DNA of 64,000 nucleotides from assembly GCF_014205675.1 (NCBI RefSeq), contig NZ_JACIIX010000016.1, positions 1 through 64,000 on the forward strand. Direction: 5' to 3'. Each line of letters opens with the position of its first letter. Positions within the stretch are counted from its first letter, which is position 1. Positions 34,787 to 44,471 of this stretch are shown piece by piece. The notes beneath the pieces were generated by a model. The model was not told where the DNA came from and searched no databases. It saw nothing but the letters and a program-made list of their open reading frames with translations. The position numbers and the translations under genes were made by a program. Origin of the DNA: Novispirillum itersonii (GTDB lineage Bacteria; Pseudomonadota; Alphaproteobacteria; Rhodospirillales; Rhodospirillaceae).

Positions 34787-36252
34787 GCCTTACCCTCCAG
34801 CGCGGCGGCCAGGGCGGCTTTGATCTGGTCGCGGGTGGCGGTCAAGGCGGTCTGAAGGTCGGCGTACTGCTTCAGTAGCACGTCGGGATCGTGGCTTTCG
34901 ACCTCATCCCGATGGGGGTTTGTGAAGTCCAGATTGTAGTTCTTCGCCTTGATCTCGGCGATGTCCACGCACCACGCCTGTTTGTTGGCCTGACGGGCGG
35001 CGAAACCGTCCGCCTCGGTGCCCCACCAATCGCGCTCGGGGCCAAATTCCTCGACCCGCATGGGCTTGGTCTTGGAATAGCTTTTCACCCCCGCCGGATA
35101 GGGATGTTCATAGAACCAGGTGCGCCGGGTGGGGCGGCCCTTGGTGAAGAACAGCAGATTGGTCTTGATCCCGGTATAGGGGTTGAAGACGCCGTTGGGC
35201 AGGCGGACCACGGTATGCAGGTCGCAGGCTTCCAGCAGATGTTCCTTGATGCGGGTCTTGATGCCCTCACCGAACAAGGTGCCATCGGGCAGAACCACAG
35301 CGGCGCGGCCCCCGTCCTTTAACAGGTGGGTGATCAGCACCAGAAACAGATCGGCGGTTTCGCGGGTGCGGAAGGTGGCAGGGAAGCTGGCTTCGATGCC
35401 GTCTTCCTCGATACCACCAAAGGGCGGGTTGGTGACGATCACGTCCACCCGGTCCTTGGGGCCATAGCTGATCAAGGGCCGCGACAGCGTATTGTCGTGG
35501 CGGATGTTGGTGGGCACCTCAATTCCATGCAGGATCATGTTAGTGGTGGCCAGAAGATGGGGCAGCGGCTTTTTTTCCACGCCGTGGATGCAGCCCTGAA
35601 GCGTCTTTTCGTCTTCGACCGTCTTCACGTCATTCTTGCGGATATGCTCGATGGCGCAGGTCAGGAAGCCACCGGTCCCGCAGGCGGGGTCCAGCACCTG
35701 TTCGCCCAAGCGGGGGTTAACCCGTTCCACCATGAACTGGGTGACGGCGCGGGGGGTGTAATATTCCCCGGCGTTTCCGGCGCTTTGCAGATCTCTCAGA
35801 ATCTGTTCGTAGATGTCGCCGAACAGGTGGCGTTCTTGGGCCTTGTTGAAGTCGATGCCGTCTTCGATCTTGTTGATCACTTGGCGGATCAACTGGCCCG
35901 ACTTCATGTAGTTGTAAGCGTCCTCGAACACGCCCTTGATGACGAAGGCCCGCTTGTCGTCGCCCTTGGCTGTCAGATTCTGAAGGCCGGGGAAGAGCGT
36001 GGTGTCGATGAAGTCCTTCAACTCATCGCCGGTGATGCCCTCGGCATCGGCGGCCCAGTTGCGCCAGCGCAAAGACTCGGGCAAGGGCGAGACGTAGGAC
36101 TCGTCCAGCAGCTCCCATTCCTGTTCGCGGTCGTCGTAAATCTTCAGGAAGAGCATCCAGACCAACTGGCCGATCCGCTGGGCATCGCCATCGACGCCCA
36201 CGTCCTTGCGCATGATGTCCTGAATCGCTTTAACCGTCGCACTGATCGACAT
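34783..36252 (-). CDS. hsdM: Type I restriction enzyme methyltransferase subunit HsdM
   Basis: The 489-aa product has the SAM-binding motif DPACGTGG (residues 188-195) and the N6-adenine motif NPPFGG (275-280), with an N-terminal HsdM domain (VWMLFLKIYDDREQEW). It methylates adenine on both strands with HsdS. Overlap with hsdS is four bases. Confidence 0.97.
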   Translation of the reverse strand: MSISATVKAIQDIMRKDVGVDGDAQRIGQLVWMLFLKIYDDREQEWELLDESYVSPLPESLRWRNWAADAEGITGDELKDFIDTTLFPGLQNLTAKGDDKRAFVIKGVFEDAYNYMKSGQLIRQVINKIEDGIDFNKAQERHLFGDIYEQILRDLQSAGNAGEYYTPRAVTQFMVERVNPRLGEQVLDPACGTGGFLTCAIEHIRKNDVKTVEDEKTLQGCIHGVEKKPLPHLLATTNMILHGIEVPTNIRHDNTLSRPLISYGPKDRVDVIVTNPPFGGIEEDGIEASFPATFRTRETADLFLVLITHLLKDGGRAAVVLPDGTLFGEGIKTRIKEHLLEACDLHTVVRLPNGVFNPYTGIKTNLLFFTKGRPTRRTWFYEHPYPAGVKSYSKTKPMRVEEFGPERDWWGTEADGFAARQANKQAWCVDIAEIKAKNYNLDFTNPHRDEVESHDPDVLLKQYADLQTALTATRDQIKAALAAALEGKA

Positions 36253-36264
36253 AACCGCCCCTGA

Positions 36265-38625
36265 TCATCCGTACAATTGCTGCTCAAGGTCCTGGATCGC
36301 TTGCAGATAGCGATCCTTGCCGCCAAACGCCTTGACCAGTTCGACGGCGCTGCCGAGCCGGGTGAACGGGTCCAGTTGCAAGACCTTGATGTCTTCCACG
36401 TTTTCTATGCCGGTATCGGCGTATTTGTCGAGCAGGGCTTCCAGCACCTGACGGGCGGTGCCGCCGTAACGGGTAAAATAATCCCGCTTGCGGACGTTGT
36501 CGGCCCGCTCCCGCCGTGACAGAGGCGGCTGATCGAAGGCCACATGGCAGACCAGATCGAAGGGGTCCAGGGTGTGGCCCACCTTCTTTTCCACCTCTTC
36601 GGCCAACGCTTCCCACAGAACGCCCTGAGTGACCATTTCTTCCATGATCACCTTCTTGCGCTCCGCCGAAGTCCAGCGGCGCAGGAAGTCATCCATGGAG
36701 GCGTAGTGCTTGCGGACGCATTTGCGGGTGTAGTCGCGCAGGGATTCAGTGATCAGCTTCCCGTCCGCGCCATAATACTGGACCCGCTCGGCCAGAACCG
36801 ACACCTCGACGTCATCGACGATATAGCGGAGGCGTGGGTTGCCTGTTTCATCGGGTCGCAGTGGATCACCGGAGGGGCGGGGCTGATCGGGGGTGTCAGG
36901 GTGATCCGGTTCTTCCGGTTCGTCGGGGGGGACTGGCAGTTCCCCCGGCCCCGGCTCGAACACCTGGGTTGGGTCACCGTCGAAATCGGGATCGGCAAAC
37001 AATTCTGACGCCCGTTTGAAGTCCATGATGGTGAACCAGAACTTGTCGTAATCCTCGTTGATACGGGTGCCACGCCCGATGATCTGCTTGAACTCAGTCA
37101 TGGATTGGATGCGCTGATCCAGCACAATCAGCTTGCAGGTCTGGGCATCGACCCCGGTGGTCATCAGCTTGCTGGTGGTGGTGATGACCGGATAGCGGCT
37201 TTCCGGGTTGATAAAGTTGTCCAGCTCTGCCTTGCCTTCCAGTTCATCCCCGGTGATCCGCATGATGTATTTGCGGTTCTCGGCGACTTTGGCGGCATTC
37301 AGGTTGACCAAGGCTTGGCGCATCCGCTCTGCGTGGTCGATGTCTTCGCAGAAGATGATGGTCTTATGATAGGGGTCGGTGGCTTGCAGGAACTCCGTCA
37401 CCTTACGGGCCACAAGCTCGGTACGTTGGGTCAGCACCAGTTTGCGGTCGAAATCCCGTGGGTTATAGATCCGGTCTTCAATCACATTGCCGTACTTGTC
37501 GGTCTGCCCGGCCTCGGGTCGCCAGCCCTGAAGATCCTTGTCGAAGTCGATACGGACCACCTTATAGGGGGCCAGGAAGCCGTCTTCGATCCCCTGACGC
37601 AGGGAGTAGGTGTAAACTGGCAGGCCGAAGTAATCGATATTGGAGACATCCCGCGTTTCCTTGGGCGTCGCCGTCAGGCCGATATGAGTGGCGGAGGAGA
37701 AATAATCCAGAATGTCCCGCCACGCAGAGTCCTCGGCGGCGCTGCCACGATGGCATTCATCGACCACCACCAGATCAAAGAAATCACGGCTGAACTGGCG
37801 GTAGATGTTTTTGTCTTCCTCGGCCCCGGTCACGGCCTGATAGAGCGAAAGATAGATCTCAAATGACTTGTCGATCTCCCGCTTGGTGATTTTGGTCATC
37901 GCCGCGCCGAACGGCTTGAAGTCGTTGTTTCGGGTCTGATCCACCAGAATGTTCCGGTCAGCCAGGAAGAGGATGCGCTTCTTCTGCTTTCCCTTCCACA
38001 ACCGCCAGATGATCTGGAAGGCGGTATAGGTTTTCCCGGTGCCCGTGGCCATCACCAGCAGGATACGATCCTGTCCCTTCACAACCGCCTCAATCGTGCG
38101 GTTGATGGCGATTGTCTGGTAGTAACGTGGGTCACGCCCCGACCCGTCGTCGAAATACGGTGTGACAACGGTCGGCACGGTCTCAGGCTTCAAGCCTTTC
38201 CAGACTTGATAGCGGTCCCAGAGCAGGGCCGGGGACGGGAATTGATCCAGGGCCAGTTCGGTTTCCACCCGGTCGCTCAGGCCAGTGCGGTCATGGAAGA
38301 GGAAGCCGTCCCCATTGCTGGAAAAAGCGAAGGGAACGTCCAGCATTTCAGCATACCGTAGGGCCTGCTGCATCCCAGCGCCGATGGAATGGCTGTTGTC
38401 CTTGGCCTCAATGACGGCCAGCGGCAGGTTGGGCTGGTGGGACAGGACATAATCAGCCCGGCAGGTCTCCCCACGGGTATGCATCCGGCCCCGCACAATG
38501 ATGCGGCCTTTGGTAAAGGTGACTTCCTCGCGGATCTGCCCCTGACTGTCCCAGCCCGCACCGGTTACAGCGGGGGTGATGAACTTGGTGCAGATGTCCC
38601 GCTCCGTCAGCGCTTTCTTGTCCAT
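36265..38625 (-). CDS. hsdR: Type I restriction enzyme endonuclease subunit HsdR
   Basis: The 786-aa product has an N-terminal nuclease core (D58 in CRADYVL, E73/K75 in AVIEAKD), Walker [10 protein letters not shown] (192-200), Walker B DECH (289-292), helicase motif [15 protein letters not shown], and a proline/acid-rich linker ([17 protein letters not shown]) before a C-terminal domain. All three activities look intact. It is of the EcoEI-like family. It leads the restriction operon; RBS AAGGG precedes the ATG. Confidence 0.95.
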   Translation of the reverse strand: MDKKALTERDICTKFITPAVTGAGWDSQGQIREEVTFTKGRIIVRGRMHTRGETCRADYVLSHQPNLPLAVIEAKDNSHSIGAGMQQALRYAEMLDVPFAFSSNGDGFLFHDRTGLSDRVETELALDQFPSPALLWDRYQVWKGLKPETVPTVVTPYFDDGSGRDPRYYQTIAINRTIEAVVKGQDRILLVMATGTGKTYTAFQIIWRLWKGKQKKRILFLADRNILVDQTRNNDFKPFGAAMTKITKREIDKSFEIYLSLYQAVTGAEEDKNIYRQFSRDFFDLVVVDECHRGSAAEDSAWRDILDYFSSATHIGLTATPKETRDVSNIDYFGLPVYTYSLRQGIEDGFLAPYKVVRIDFDKDLQGWRPEAGQTDKYGNVIEDRIYNPRDFDRKLVLTQRTELVARKVTEFLQATDPYHKTIIFCEDIDHAERMRQALVNLNAAKVAENRKYIMRITGDELEGKAELDNFINPESRYPVITTTSKLMTTGVDAQTCKLIVLDQRIQSMTEFKQIIGRGTRINEDYDKFWFTIMDFKRASELFADPDFDGDPTQVFEPGPGELPVPPDEPEEPDHPDTPDQPRPSGDPLRPDETGNPRLRYIVDDVEVSVLAERVQYYGADGKLITESLRDYTRKCVRKHYASMDDFLRRWTSAERKKVIMEEMVTQGVLWEALAEEVEKKVGHTLDPFDLVCHVAFDQPPLSRRERADNVRKRDYFTRYGGTARQVLEALLDKYADTGIENVEDIKVLQLDPFTRLGSAVELVKAFGGKDRYLQAIQDLEQQLYG

Positions 38626-38706
38626 CCCTTGCCCTAACCCTTTTATCTGCCGTGAAGTCTAGCGATGACATAGGGGGACGGCAAGAAAAGGCGAAAGGGT
38701 GGAGAT

Positions 38707-39444
38707 TTATCGCGCCATACTGGCCGTGATCTCGCTTAGATGATGCTGGGCCAGCAGCTCCACCGCCTGCTCGATGTCTGCGCCGATATGCCGCAGCACC
38801 CGGCCCCGGCTGCGGGGATACCAGTGCTTTTCCTCGATCACTGTCTTGGTGCGAAGGCCTGACCAGTCGGGATCGGCGACTTCGCGCTCCCATCGCTTAT
38901 GGGTGCCGCTGGCCATGCGGTGGACAATCTTGGCGGCCTGGACTTGGGCGAACTCCCTGGTTCTCACCGACTGCGGATCGTCGGCGGTGATCATTTCCAC
39001 CGCCAGCCATGCGGCGACCACCTGGGCCGGGTCGATCTCGGCCTTGCGCATCCGTGCCCAGTGGGCCTTGGCACGGTCCTGTGGCGACAGGCCGCGCAGG
39101 CGGAAGGCTTCAATGTGGGGACCGGCGCTTTGGTACAGGCCCCGCACCCGGTCGATGGCGTTCTTGACCCAGAACAGCTCGGCGTTGGTCTTCAGCCATT
39201 TCAACGCAGCACGGCGATAGGGGGACAGTTCCTGGCCGGTATAGGACCGCTTGAACGGGCTCCCGTGGCGTTGGTAATGCTCGGCGTGGGAGCGACAGAA
39301 CCGGGTATCGAGGCCATCATCAGTTCCTGCGCGGGCAGGCTTGCCACAGCCGATGACCCGGCAATAGCCAAACATGTGGTTCGGTTCGGCGGCTCTGGCC
39401 TTGACCTCTTGCTTGCGGCGGCGGGCGGTTTCGGGGCTGCTCAT
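38707..39444 (-). CDS. Putative zinc-binding hypothetical protein
   Basis: I do not know the family. The 245-aa product has an N-terminal finger (C28-x4-C33-x16-C50-x2-H53, in YCRVIGCGKPARAG and FCRSHAEHYQRHG), then a basic helical body (WKTN-like segments, AHWARMRKAEIDPAQVVAAWLAVEM). Such fingers occur in phage and island proteins that bind DNA. It sits between the polymerase-like gene and hsdR; the 81-bp gap to hsdR likely contains the hsdR promoter. Confidence 0.7.
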   Translation of the reverse strand: MSSPETARRRKQEVKARAAEPNHMFGYCRVIGCGKPARAGTDDGLDTRFCRSHAEHYQRHGSPFKRSYTGQELSPYRRAALKWLKTNAELFWVKNAIDRVRGLYQSAGPHIEAFRLRGLSPQDRAKAHWARMRKAEIDPAQVVAAWLAVEMITADDPQSVRTREFAQVQAAKIVHRMASGTHKRWEREVADPDWSGLRTKTVIEEKHWYPRSRGRVLRHIGADIEQAVELLAQHHLSEITASMAR

Positions 39445-39506
39445 GACTTACGAGTCCCTCACAAGGAGAAGGGTAGAGTTGTACTGGTTGGATATAACCA
39501 CCATCA

Positions 39507-40793
39507 TCACCCCCTTTCCTCCGATACCATCCCCTCCACCCCAGTATAATCTTTGAAGACCTCCAGCATGATTTTGCTGACCTGGGGAATGGATGATCTG
39601 GCAACGATCACCGCATCATGGACGGGAAGACCGATGATCCCTTCCGTCTTCAAGGCCAGCAGGACATCCACCAGGATTTCACTTTCGACGAACTGGACCT
39701 GATGGCCGATGCCGGTGAAGAACAAATGGTTGATGGGGGCATGGAGCTGTTGCAGGGCCTCGACCACCTGGGCAAAGGCCATGCGGGTCGGGAACAGCTT
39801 CCTGGTATCAGCAGGAAAGCGGGTCAAAGGCTTGTCAGCGAACAGCAGGGCGTTCATCACCTTCTTCACGCCCTTGCGCTGGGCTTCCAGTCCGGGCAGT
39901 AGATAGGAATCGGTGGTGGGAGCGGGAACACCGGTCAAGCCGTACAGGATGCGCGGGGCCATCTGACCGTAATCCAGGGTCGCCACTTCCTCGCCGTCGA
40001 TCAGCAAACCCTTGTGTCGCTGCCACTTGGGCAGGGGTTGCCAGAAGCCGCCGAACAGACGCCCACCGCAATCGAACGATCCCCGGCTGAAATAACGGCG
40101 CAACAGCCGGTCGGTGTCATCGACAACCGGGTCCCCATCGAACTGGATATCCGCCTGGGTTAGCCAAGCGTTGATAGCCTGGACCTCATCGCGGTAGTGC
40201 CGGGTTTGGTCGGTATCGTCGTATTCGACCAAGCCACCTTCGTCCCAGTAATCGGCCTTGCTGTCTTTCAGGATGATAACCTCTTGGCCCGTGGATTGGG
40301 TCAGGTCATCCAGGCCGATGCCGTGGTCGTGCAGCCGTGTCAGCAGCCGTGAACCAGCCTTCATCACCGTGCGACGTGCCGGGCCGAAATAGCCCTGATG
40401 CCCGATCTCCATCTCGACGAAGGCCATTTCCGGCTCTGCCAGCCGCTTGATGACGGTAGGCAGGGTCTTGTTCATGGCGGTGGCGCGGTACCGGCTGGCC
40501 CGGCCCAAGTCTTGATTGGACAGAGACACCGACACCCAGCCATCGGGCTTGGTGATGAAGCGGTGGATCAGGTCACAGACAACCGCCGCGACCGTGGTTT
40601 CAAGGGTCTGTTGGTCAGTGGGTTTGCGTTGGCGCTGACGCAGGCCCTTGACCCGTTCAAAGCACTGAAGCTGTCCCAGCACATCGGCGACGATGGTCTG
40701 GGCCTGGACGGTCTTGGGGGCGCGGAACGGGTTGAAGGGGCGGTCGTCGGTGAGCTGTCTCTGGGGGATGTCGTCTTCGTTGTGTTGGGCCAT
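39507..40793 (-). CDS. Mobile-element protein with family-A-polymerase-like motifs
   Basis: The 428-aa product has no named match that I know. Three motifs in order resemble the palm/fingers of PolA or single-subunit RNA polymerase: motif A, ATLDYGQMAPRILYG with D274; motif B, R306-x3-K310 in QRKGVKKVMNALLFA; motif C, GLPVHDAVIVAR with H392-D393. Upstream, RLFGGFWQPLPKWQRH is the kind of segment often seen before motif A in such proteins. There is no obvious 3'-5' exonuclease or primase domain in the first 230 residues, which look helical. It could be a polymerase, a terminal transferase or a dead paralogue. Ribosome-binding site weak. Confidence 0.6.
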   Translation of the reverse strand: MAQHNEDDIPQRQLTDDRPFNPFRAPKTVQAQTIVADVLGQLQCFERVKGLRQRQRKPTDQQTLETTVAAVVCDLIHRFITKPDGWVSVSLSNQDLGRASRYRATAMNKTLPTVIKRLAEPEMAFVEMEIGHQGYFGPARRTVMKAGSRLLTRLHDHGIGLDDLTQSTGQEVIILKDSKADYWDEGGLVEYDDTDQTRHYRDEVQAINAWLTQADIQFDGDPVVDDTDRLLRRYFSRGSFDCGGRLFGGFWQPLPKWQRHKGLLIDGEEVATLDYGQMAPRILYGLTGVPAPTTDSYLLPGLEAQRKGVKKVMNALLFADKPLTRFPADTRKLFPTRMAFAQVVEALQQLHAPINHLFFTGIGHQVQFVESEILVDVLLALKTEGIIGLPVHDAVIVARSSIPQVSKIMLEVFKDYTGVEGMVSEERG

Positions 40794-40846
40794 CAGCGTC
40801 GGGTCATCAAACTAGCCACCCCGCATCAGCACAGGGTACGACAAGG

Positions 40847-41635
40847 TTAAAGGGGAGAAAGAGGGGCGGTCTTCTTATGGTGAGATGGCTTCATGAGTAC
40901 ATGGAACCAAGCCTGCAATGGTTGACCGGCTTTCCAACCATGGTCCTTCTGAGCTTGAATGAATGCTTCGGCCCATTCCGTCCGAATGCATTCTTGCCCC
41001 TGATCGTTGCGCTGGATGCGGGCGTATTCCCATTGCTGGATGAAGCCTGAAACCTGCTCCCGCAGGTCACGATAGGCAACCCCAGGGAAGGTTTCCCGTA
41101 GCTTGGTCAAAGTGGTCGTGGCAGCGCAATATGTATCCTTGAAGGCGAACAGACGCTCAATGACCTGTTCGACAGCAGCTTCCCGTTTCTTGAAAGGGAT
41201 GCTCAGGAACTCGGCCTCCAGTTGATCGACCAAGGTGGATAGCGGATCTGATGCAGGCATAGAGCCTTCCACCACCTCCGAGAACTCGGCGTCGATGGTC
41301 GGCGGTGTTTCGGCCTTGGGGGTGCGGGGCTTGGCCAGCAGTTTGACCGCATCGCGGATGCTCAAATTCGGAACATGTTCCGGATTTCCCGCCGCCAGCG
41401 TGTCCCAGCCCTTGGCGATCTTCATGTACTTCTCGGCCATACTGGCGGAGACGCGGCAATGAGTCTCCAGCCACGGCAGCCAGTTGCCATGACCGGCAAG
41501 GCGCTTGGCCTCGATCAACATCTCTCCGGCCTGCTTGGCCAGTTCCAGAGTCATGCCCCAGGCTTGCTCAATCTGCTCTTGCTGTTCGTTGATCCTGATC
41601 GCCAGAGCATCAAGGCTGACCAACTGTTGGGACAC
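40847..41635 (-). CDS. DUF3102-family protein
   Basis: The 262-aa product fits DUF3102, a family found on plasmids and mobile elements. The diagnostic part is residues about 8-90: a helix with AWGMTLELAKQAGEMLIEAK, then HGNWLPWLETHCRVSASMAEKYMKIAKG, a DNA-binding-like fold. The GTG start (41635) has AGGAGG upstream, inside the end of the serine recombinase gene, with a 26-bp overlap. Its role is not known; a replication or partition helper is a reasonable guess. Confidence 0.8.
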   Translation of the reverse strand: MSQQLVSLDALAIRINEQQEQIEQAWGMTLELAKQAGEMLIEAKRLAGHGNWLPWLETHCRVSASMAEKYMKIAKGWDTLAAGNPEHVPNLSIRDAVKLLAKPRTPKAETPPTIDAEFSEVVEGSMPASDPLSTLVDQLEAEFLSIPFKKREAAVEQVIERLFAFKDTYCAATTTLTKLRETFPGVAYRDLREQVSGFIQQWEYARIQRNDQGQECIRTEWAEAFIQAQKDHGWKAGQPLQAWFHVLMKPSHHKKTAPLSPL

Positions 41636-42290
41636 TGTTTCCTCCTTCCAACCTTTCCAACAATCGCTTGACCTGTACCGCCTGCCACTGCCCACCGCGA
41701 GAAGTGGCAAGGCCCGCAGAATTTAGGGCGGATGCAATTTCCCGCAAGCTGTTGCCGTTCTCTCTGAGGGGCAGGACAATACCGGCCAGCTTGCCTGCCC
41801 GCTGATCTGCCTGTTCCTTTAACACCGCGTTGCGCTTCATGGTGGCGTCACGCATCCCGCCCAGCTTCTTGGTGGATTGGGCCAGAGCTGCCTTGGTGCG
41901 TTGGCTGATGAAGTCGCGTTCCTTCTCGGCCAGAGCGGCGTAGATGTGGAGCTGGAACTTATCGGCGCTGGGCATCTGGGCGACCTTGAAGTCCAGCTTA
42001 GGGTCGTCGGTCAGTTTACCGATGAACGACACTTTGCGGCTGAGGCGATCCAACTTAGCCACCAACAACACCGCCCGTTCCTTCTTGACCAAGGCGATGG
42101 CCTTGCCCAATGCGGGGCGGCTGTCATCGGACCCGGACTGCACATCCACGAACTCGCCGATCACCTCCCACGGTTCCGGGCTATAGGTGGTCAGGAACAG
42201 GCGGATATCGCGTTCCTGGGCGGCAAGGCCCAGACCCGAGCGGCCTTGTTCCTTGGTGCTGACACGCTTGTAGGTGACGTAACGGAGCAT
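41610..42290 (-). CDS. Serine recombinase (resolvase/invertase family)
   Basis: The 226-aa product has the catalytic N-terminal domain with S11 in YKRVSTKEQ, the DxQSG region, LLVAKLDRLSR, and a C-terminal HTH (ALNSAGLATSRGGQWQAVQV). It is a small resolvase rather than a large integrase. A 49-bp dyad sits just upstream and may be its crossover or operator site. Overlaps the DUF3102 gene by 26 bp. Confidence 0.93.
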   Translation of the reverse strand: MLRYVTYKRVSTKEQGRSGLGLAAQERDIRLFLTTYSPEPWEVIGEFVDVQSGSDDSRPALGKAIALVKKERAVLLVAKLDRLSRKVSFIGKLTDDPKLDFKVAQMPSADKFQLHIYAALAEKERDFISQRTKAALAQSTKKLGGMRDATMKRNAVLKEQADQRAGKLAGIVLPLRENGNSLREIASALNSAGLATSRGGQWQAVQVKRLLERLEGGNSVPTVGQP

Positions 42291-42322
42291 CGCCGTCCCC
42301 TTGGTGATGAGGCTTTCGGCGA

Positions 42323-42371
42323 CGTTACAGCCACAACGTTACAAACGTCAACGAACGTTGTGATTGTAACG
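42323..42371. promoter_or_regulatory. 49-bp dyad upstream of the serine recombinase gene
   Basis: Two nested arm pairs are perfect: CGTTACA/TGTAACG (42323-42329 with 42365-42371) and ACAACGTT/AACGTTGT (42333-42340 with 42354-42361), joined by 3-bp mismatched spacers and a 13-bp centre. It begins 33 bp upstream of the recombinase ATG. It may be an operator, a res-type recombination site, or both. Confidence 0.65.
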
Positions 42372-42513
42372 GAGATCTCCTGGGGCAGTATCAACCGCCA
42401 ACACGGCAGATCGGGCACGAATGCACCCCACCCCAGGCATGGGGGGGGAATGTCATGCAGTCGTATCATCGAAAGGGCTCTCGGAAATTTGCCCCGGAAG
42501 ATTCCGGGAAGGG

Positions 42514-44289
42514 CTACGCCTTCACCGGAACCAGATCCCCGAGGTCCAACCCTGGATAGGCCAACCGCTGGAGGGCAGCATCCAACGTGGGCAGCGAGAA
42601 GCCCATGCCTTCCTCGTCCAGGCCGTAGTCCTCCGCCACGTCCTCGTGGGCATGACCCATCAGGGCATCGCGCAGGGTCTTATCTACCCCCGCATCGCGG
42701 AAGGTACGCTTCACCAGATGACGGAAGGAATGGAAGACCTTGCGGCGGTCGTCGATGCCGATGGAATCCATATACCGCGCCCACCATGCCGACCACGCGG
42801 AGGTGATCTCGGCCCGTTTGGATTTCAGGTCCGGGAACAAGGTGGTGTCCTTGGCCTTGCGGCGATCCTCCACATAAGCCAGGAAGCCCAGCACGACCAA
42901 CTGAGCGTGGACCGGAACCTTGCGGCGGGAGGATCGGTTCTTCACCCGCTTGCCTTCGCCGATGGTGTTGATGAACAGATAGGTGACGCCGTCTTCCATC
43001 CGCACATCGGCAGGTGTCAGCCGTCCCAACTCTTCCAGGCGAGCGCCCGTAAACAGGGCTAACAACGGCAGCCACTTAGCCGCCTCGCCGCCACCGCCGA
43101 CCGGGCGGAAACCTTCGATGAAGACCGGCGACGAGAAGATGGTCTTCAGGTCATCCATGGAAAAGGGAATGCGCGGCGGCTCGATTCGGGTGGAACCCGC
43201 CACCTCGAAGCCCGAGGCGGGATTGTCGGTGCGGTAATGGTTCTTCTTGGCATAGCCCAGGATGGCGCTGATCGCCCCCAGCGCCTTGTCCTTCACCGTT
43301 CGCGGCGACAGGCGCGGCGTCTTGGTGTCGTCCTTGAAGGCCTCCAGAATCTGCGGGACCGTCATCTCCTGGTACTTCTTGGTCAGGGCGCTGGGCATGG
43401 CCAGCATGGCGGTCTTGAAGGTGCGGATATGCCCGGCATTGATGGCCTTGATGGGGACATCGCCGTTGATCTCGCGGAAGCGACGGACATAGGTGCCAAA
43501 ATCGGAAACCGTCTTGGCGGGCGGCTTTCGTTCCATCTTCCAACGGTCGAAGATCACCGACAGCGGCGGGTTCTCGTCATCGGCTGTGCTGGACACCACG
43601 GTCAGGAACGGGGCGGGTGCGGGCGGCGTGTCCACCGGCTCGCCCTGTTGACGTTTCTTCTGTGCTTCCAGCGCCTTCAGGCTGGCCTTGAGAACGGCGA
43701 AGGACAGCCTGCGATAAGCGGGGGAATTGTTGGCCAGCTTGATGCCGTTGCTGTTCAGCAGTTCCTCGACATCATCACGAATGATGCTGGTGTCACCCCG
43801 CGCCAGGGCTTGCCGAAGGTCAGGTTCGATGAAGTCCAGGGCTTCGCCGATTCGATCGTACTCACGCTGGCTCAGACCAAATTCGGCGCGGGTCTTGGGG
43901 CTGGAGAAGTTGGCCCGGCCCCCGGCTGCTTCGACCTGTTTGGCGATACTGGCGTAAAGGTCGGCCTCGTTCGCGCCTTCCATGCGCAGTTCCTCGTCCT
44001 CTTCCATGATCATGTGGAAGTGGATGGCGGCAAGGCGTTCGATCTCGTTGTCGCTAAGATTGCTCCGCAGGTCAGCGTTCAACTTACGCCGGGCGGTGGT
44101 GAATTCCTGATCGACCTTAACCGATTCAATACGGACCCTCTCCAGCGCCTCGCGAGGATCGCTGGTCTTCAGGCTGTAGATGATCTCGGTCTTGGGGGCG
44201 TAATGGGCCTTCAGATCAGCAGGCACTTTGGCCCTGATCCAATACATGCGACCGCGCTTAGTCAGGCGAGGATGCTTCACGTCGTCCAT
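42514..44289 (-). CDS. Tyrosine-recombinase integrase of the island
   Basis: The 591-aa product starts with a DUF6538-type segment (RLTKRGRMYWIRAKVPADL), has a core-binding region and a catalytic domain with R417 (FTGARLEELGRL), H520-x2-R523 (FHSFRHLVKR), H546 (MGHAHED) and nucleophile Y555 (EDYG). All key residues are present, so it should be active. It lies just inside the right att repeat, next to the tRNA-Ser 3' end that it uses as target. Confidence 0.95.
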   Translation of the reverse strand: MDDVKHPRLTKRGRMYWIRAKVPADLKAHYAPKTEIIYSLKTSDPREALERVRIESVKVDQEFTTARRKLNADLRSNLSDNEIERLAAIHFHMIMEEDEELRMEGANEADLYASIAKQVEAAGGRANFSSPKTRAEFGLSQREYDRIGEALDFIEPDLRQALARGDTSIIRDDVEELLNSNGIKLANNSPAYRRLSFAVLKASLKALEAQKKRQQGEPVDTPPAPAPFLTVVSSTADDENPPLSVIFDRWKMERKPPAKTVSDFGTYVRRFREINGDVPIKAINAGHIRTFKTAMLAMPSALTKKYQEMTVPQILEAFKDDTKTPRLSPRTVKDKALGAISAILGYAKKNHYRTDNPASGFEVAGSTRIEPPRIPFSMDDLKTIFSSPVFIEGFRPVGGGGEAAKWLPLLALFTGARLEELGRLTPADVRMEDGVTYLFINTIGEGKRVKNRSSRRKVPVHAQLVVLGFLAYVEDRRKAKDTTLFPDLKSKRAEITSAWSAWWARYMDSIGIDDRRKVFHSFRHLVKRTFRDAGVDKTLRDALMGHAHEDVAEDYGLDEEGMGFSLPTLDAALQRLAYPGLDLGDLVPVKA

Positions 44290-44295
44290 GCTCCC

Positions 44296-44320
44296 GGTGT
44301 AACACAGCGGTGTAACAGTC
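44296..44320. repeat. Candidate integrase arm-type sites, right
   Basis: GGTGTAACA at 44296-44304 and GGTGTAACAGTC at 44309-44320 are direct repeats 13 bp apart and match the left-end site at 30916. They lie between the integrase start and attR. Confidence 0.5.
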
Positions 44321-44373
44321 GGGAAGCCGAAAGCTTTTGGTCTCTGGGAAATTCAACCTTCCCAATAGCTTAG

Positions 44374-44471
<98 letters not shown>

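Noticed and set aside
37105-37866. + strand frame inside hsdR
   Set aside because: It is opposite a conserved helicase region and has no start signal or known domain.
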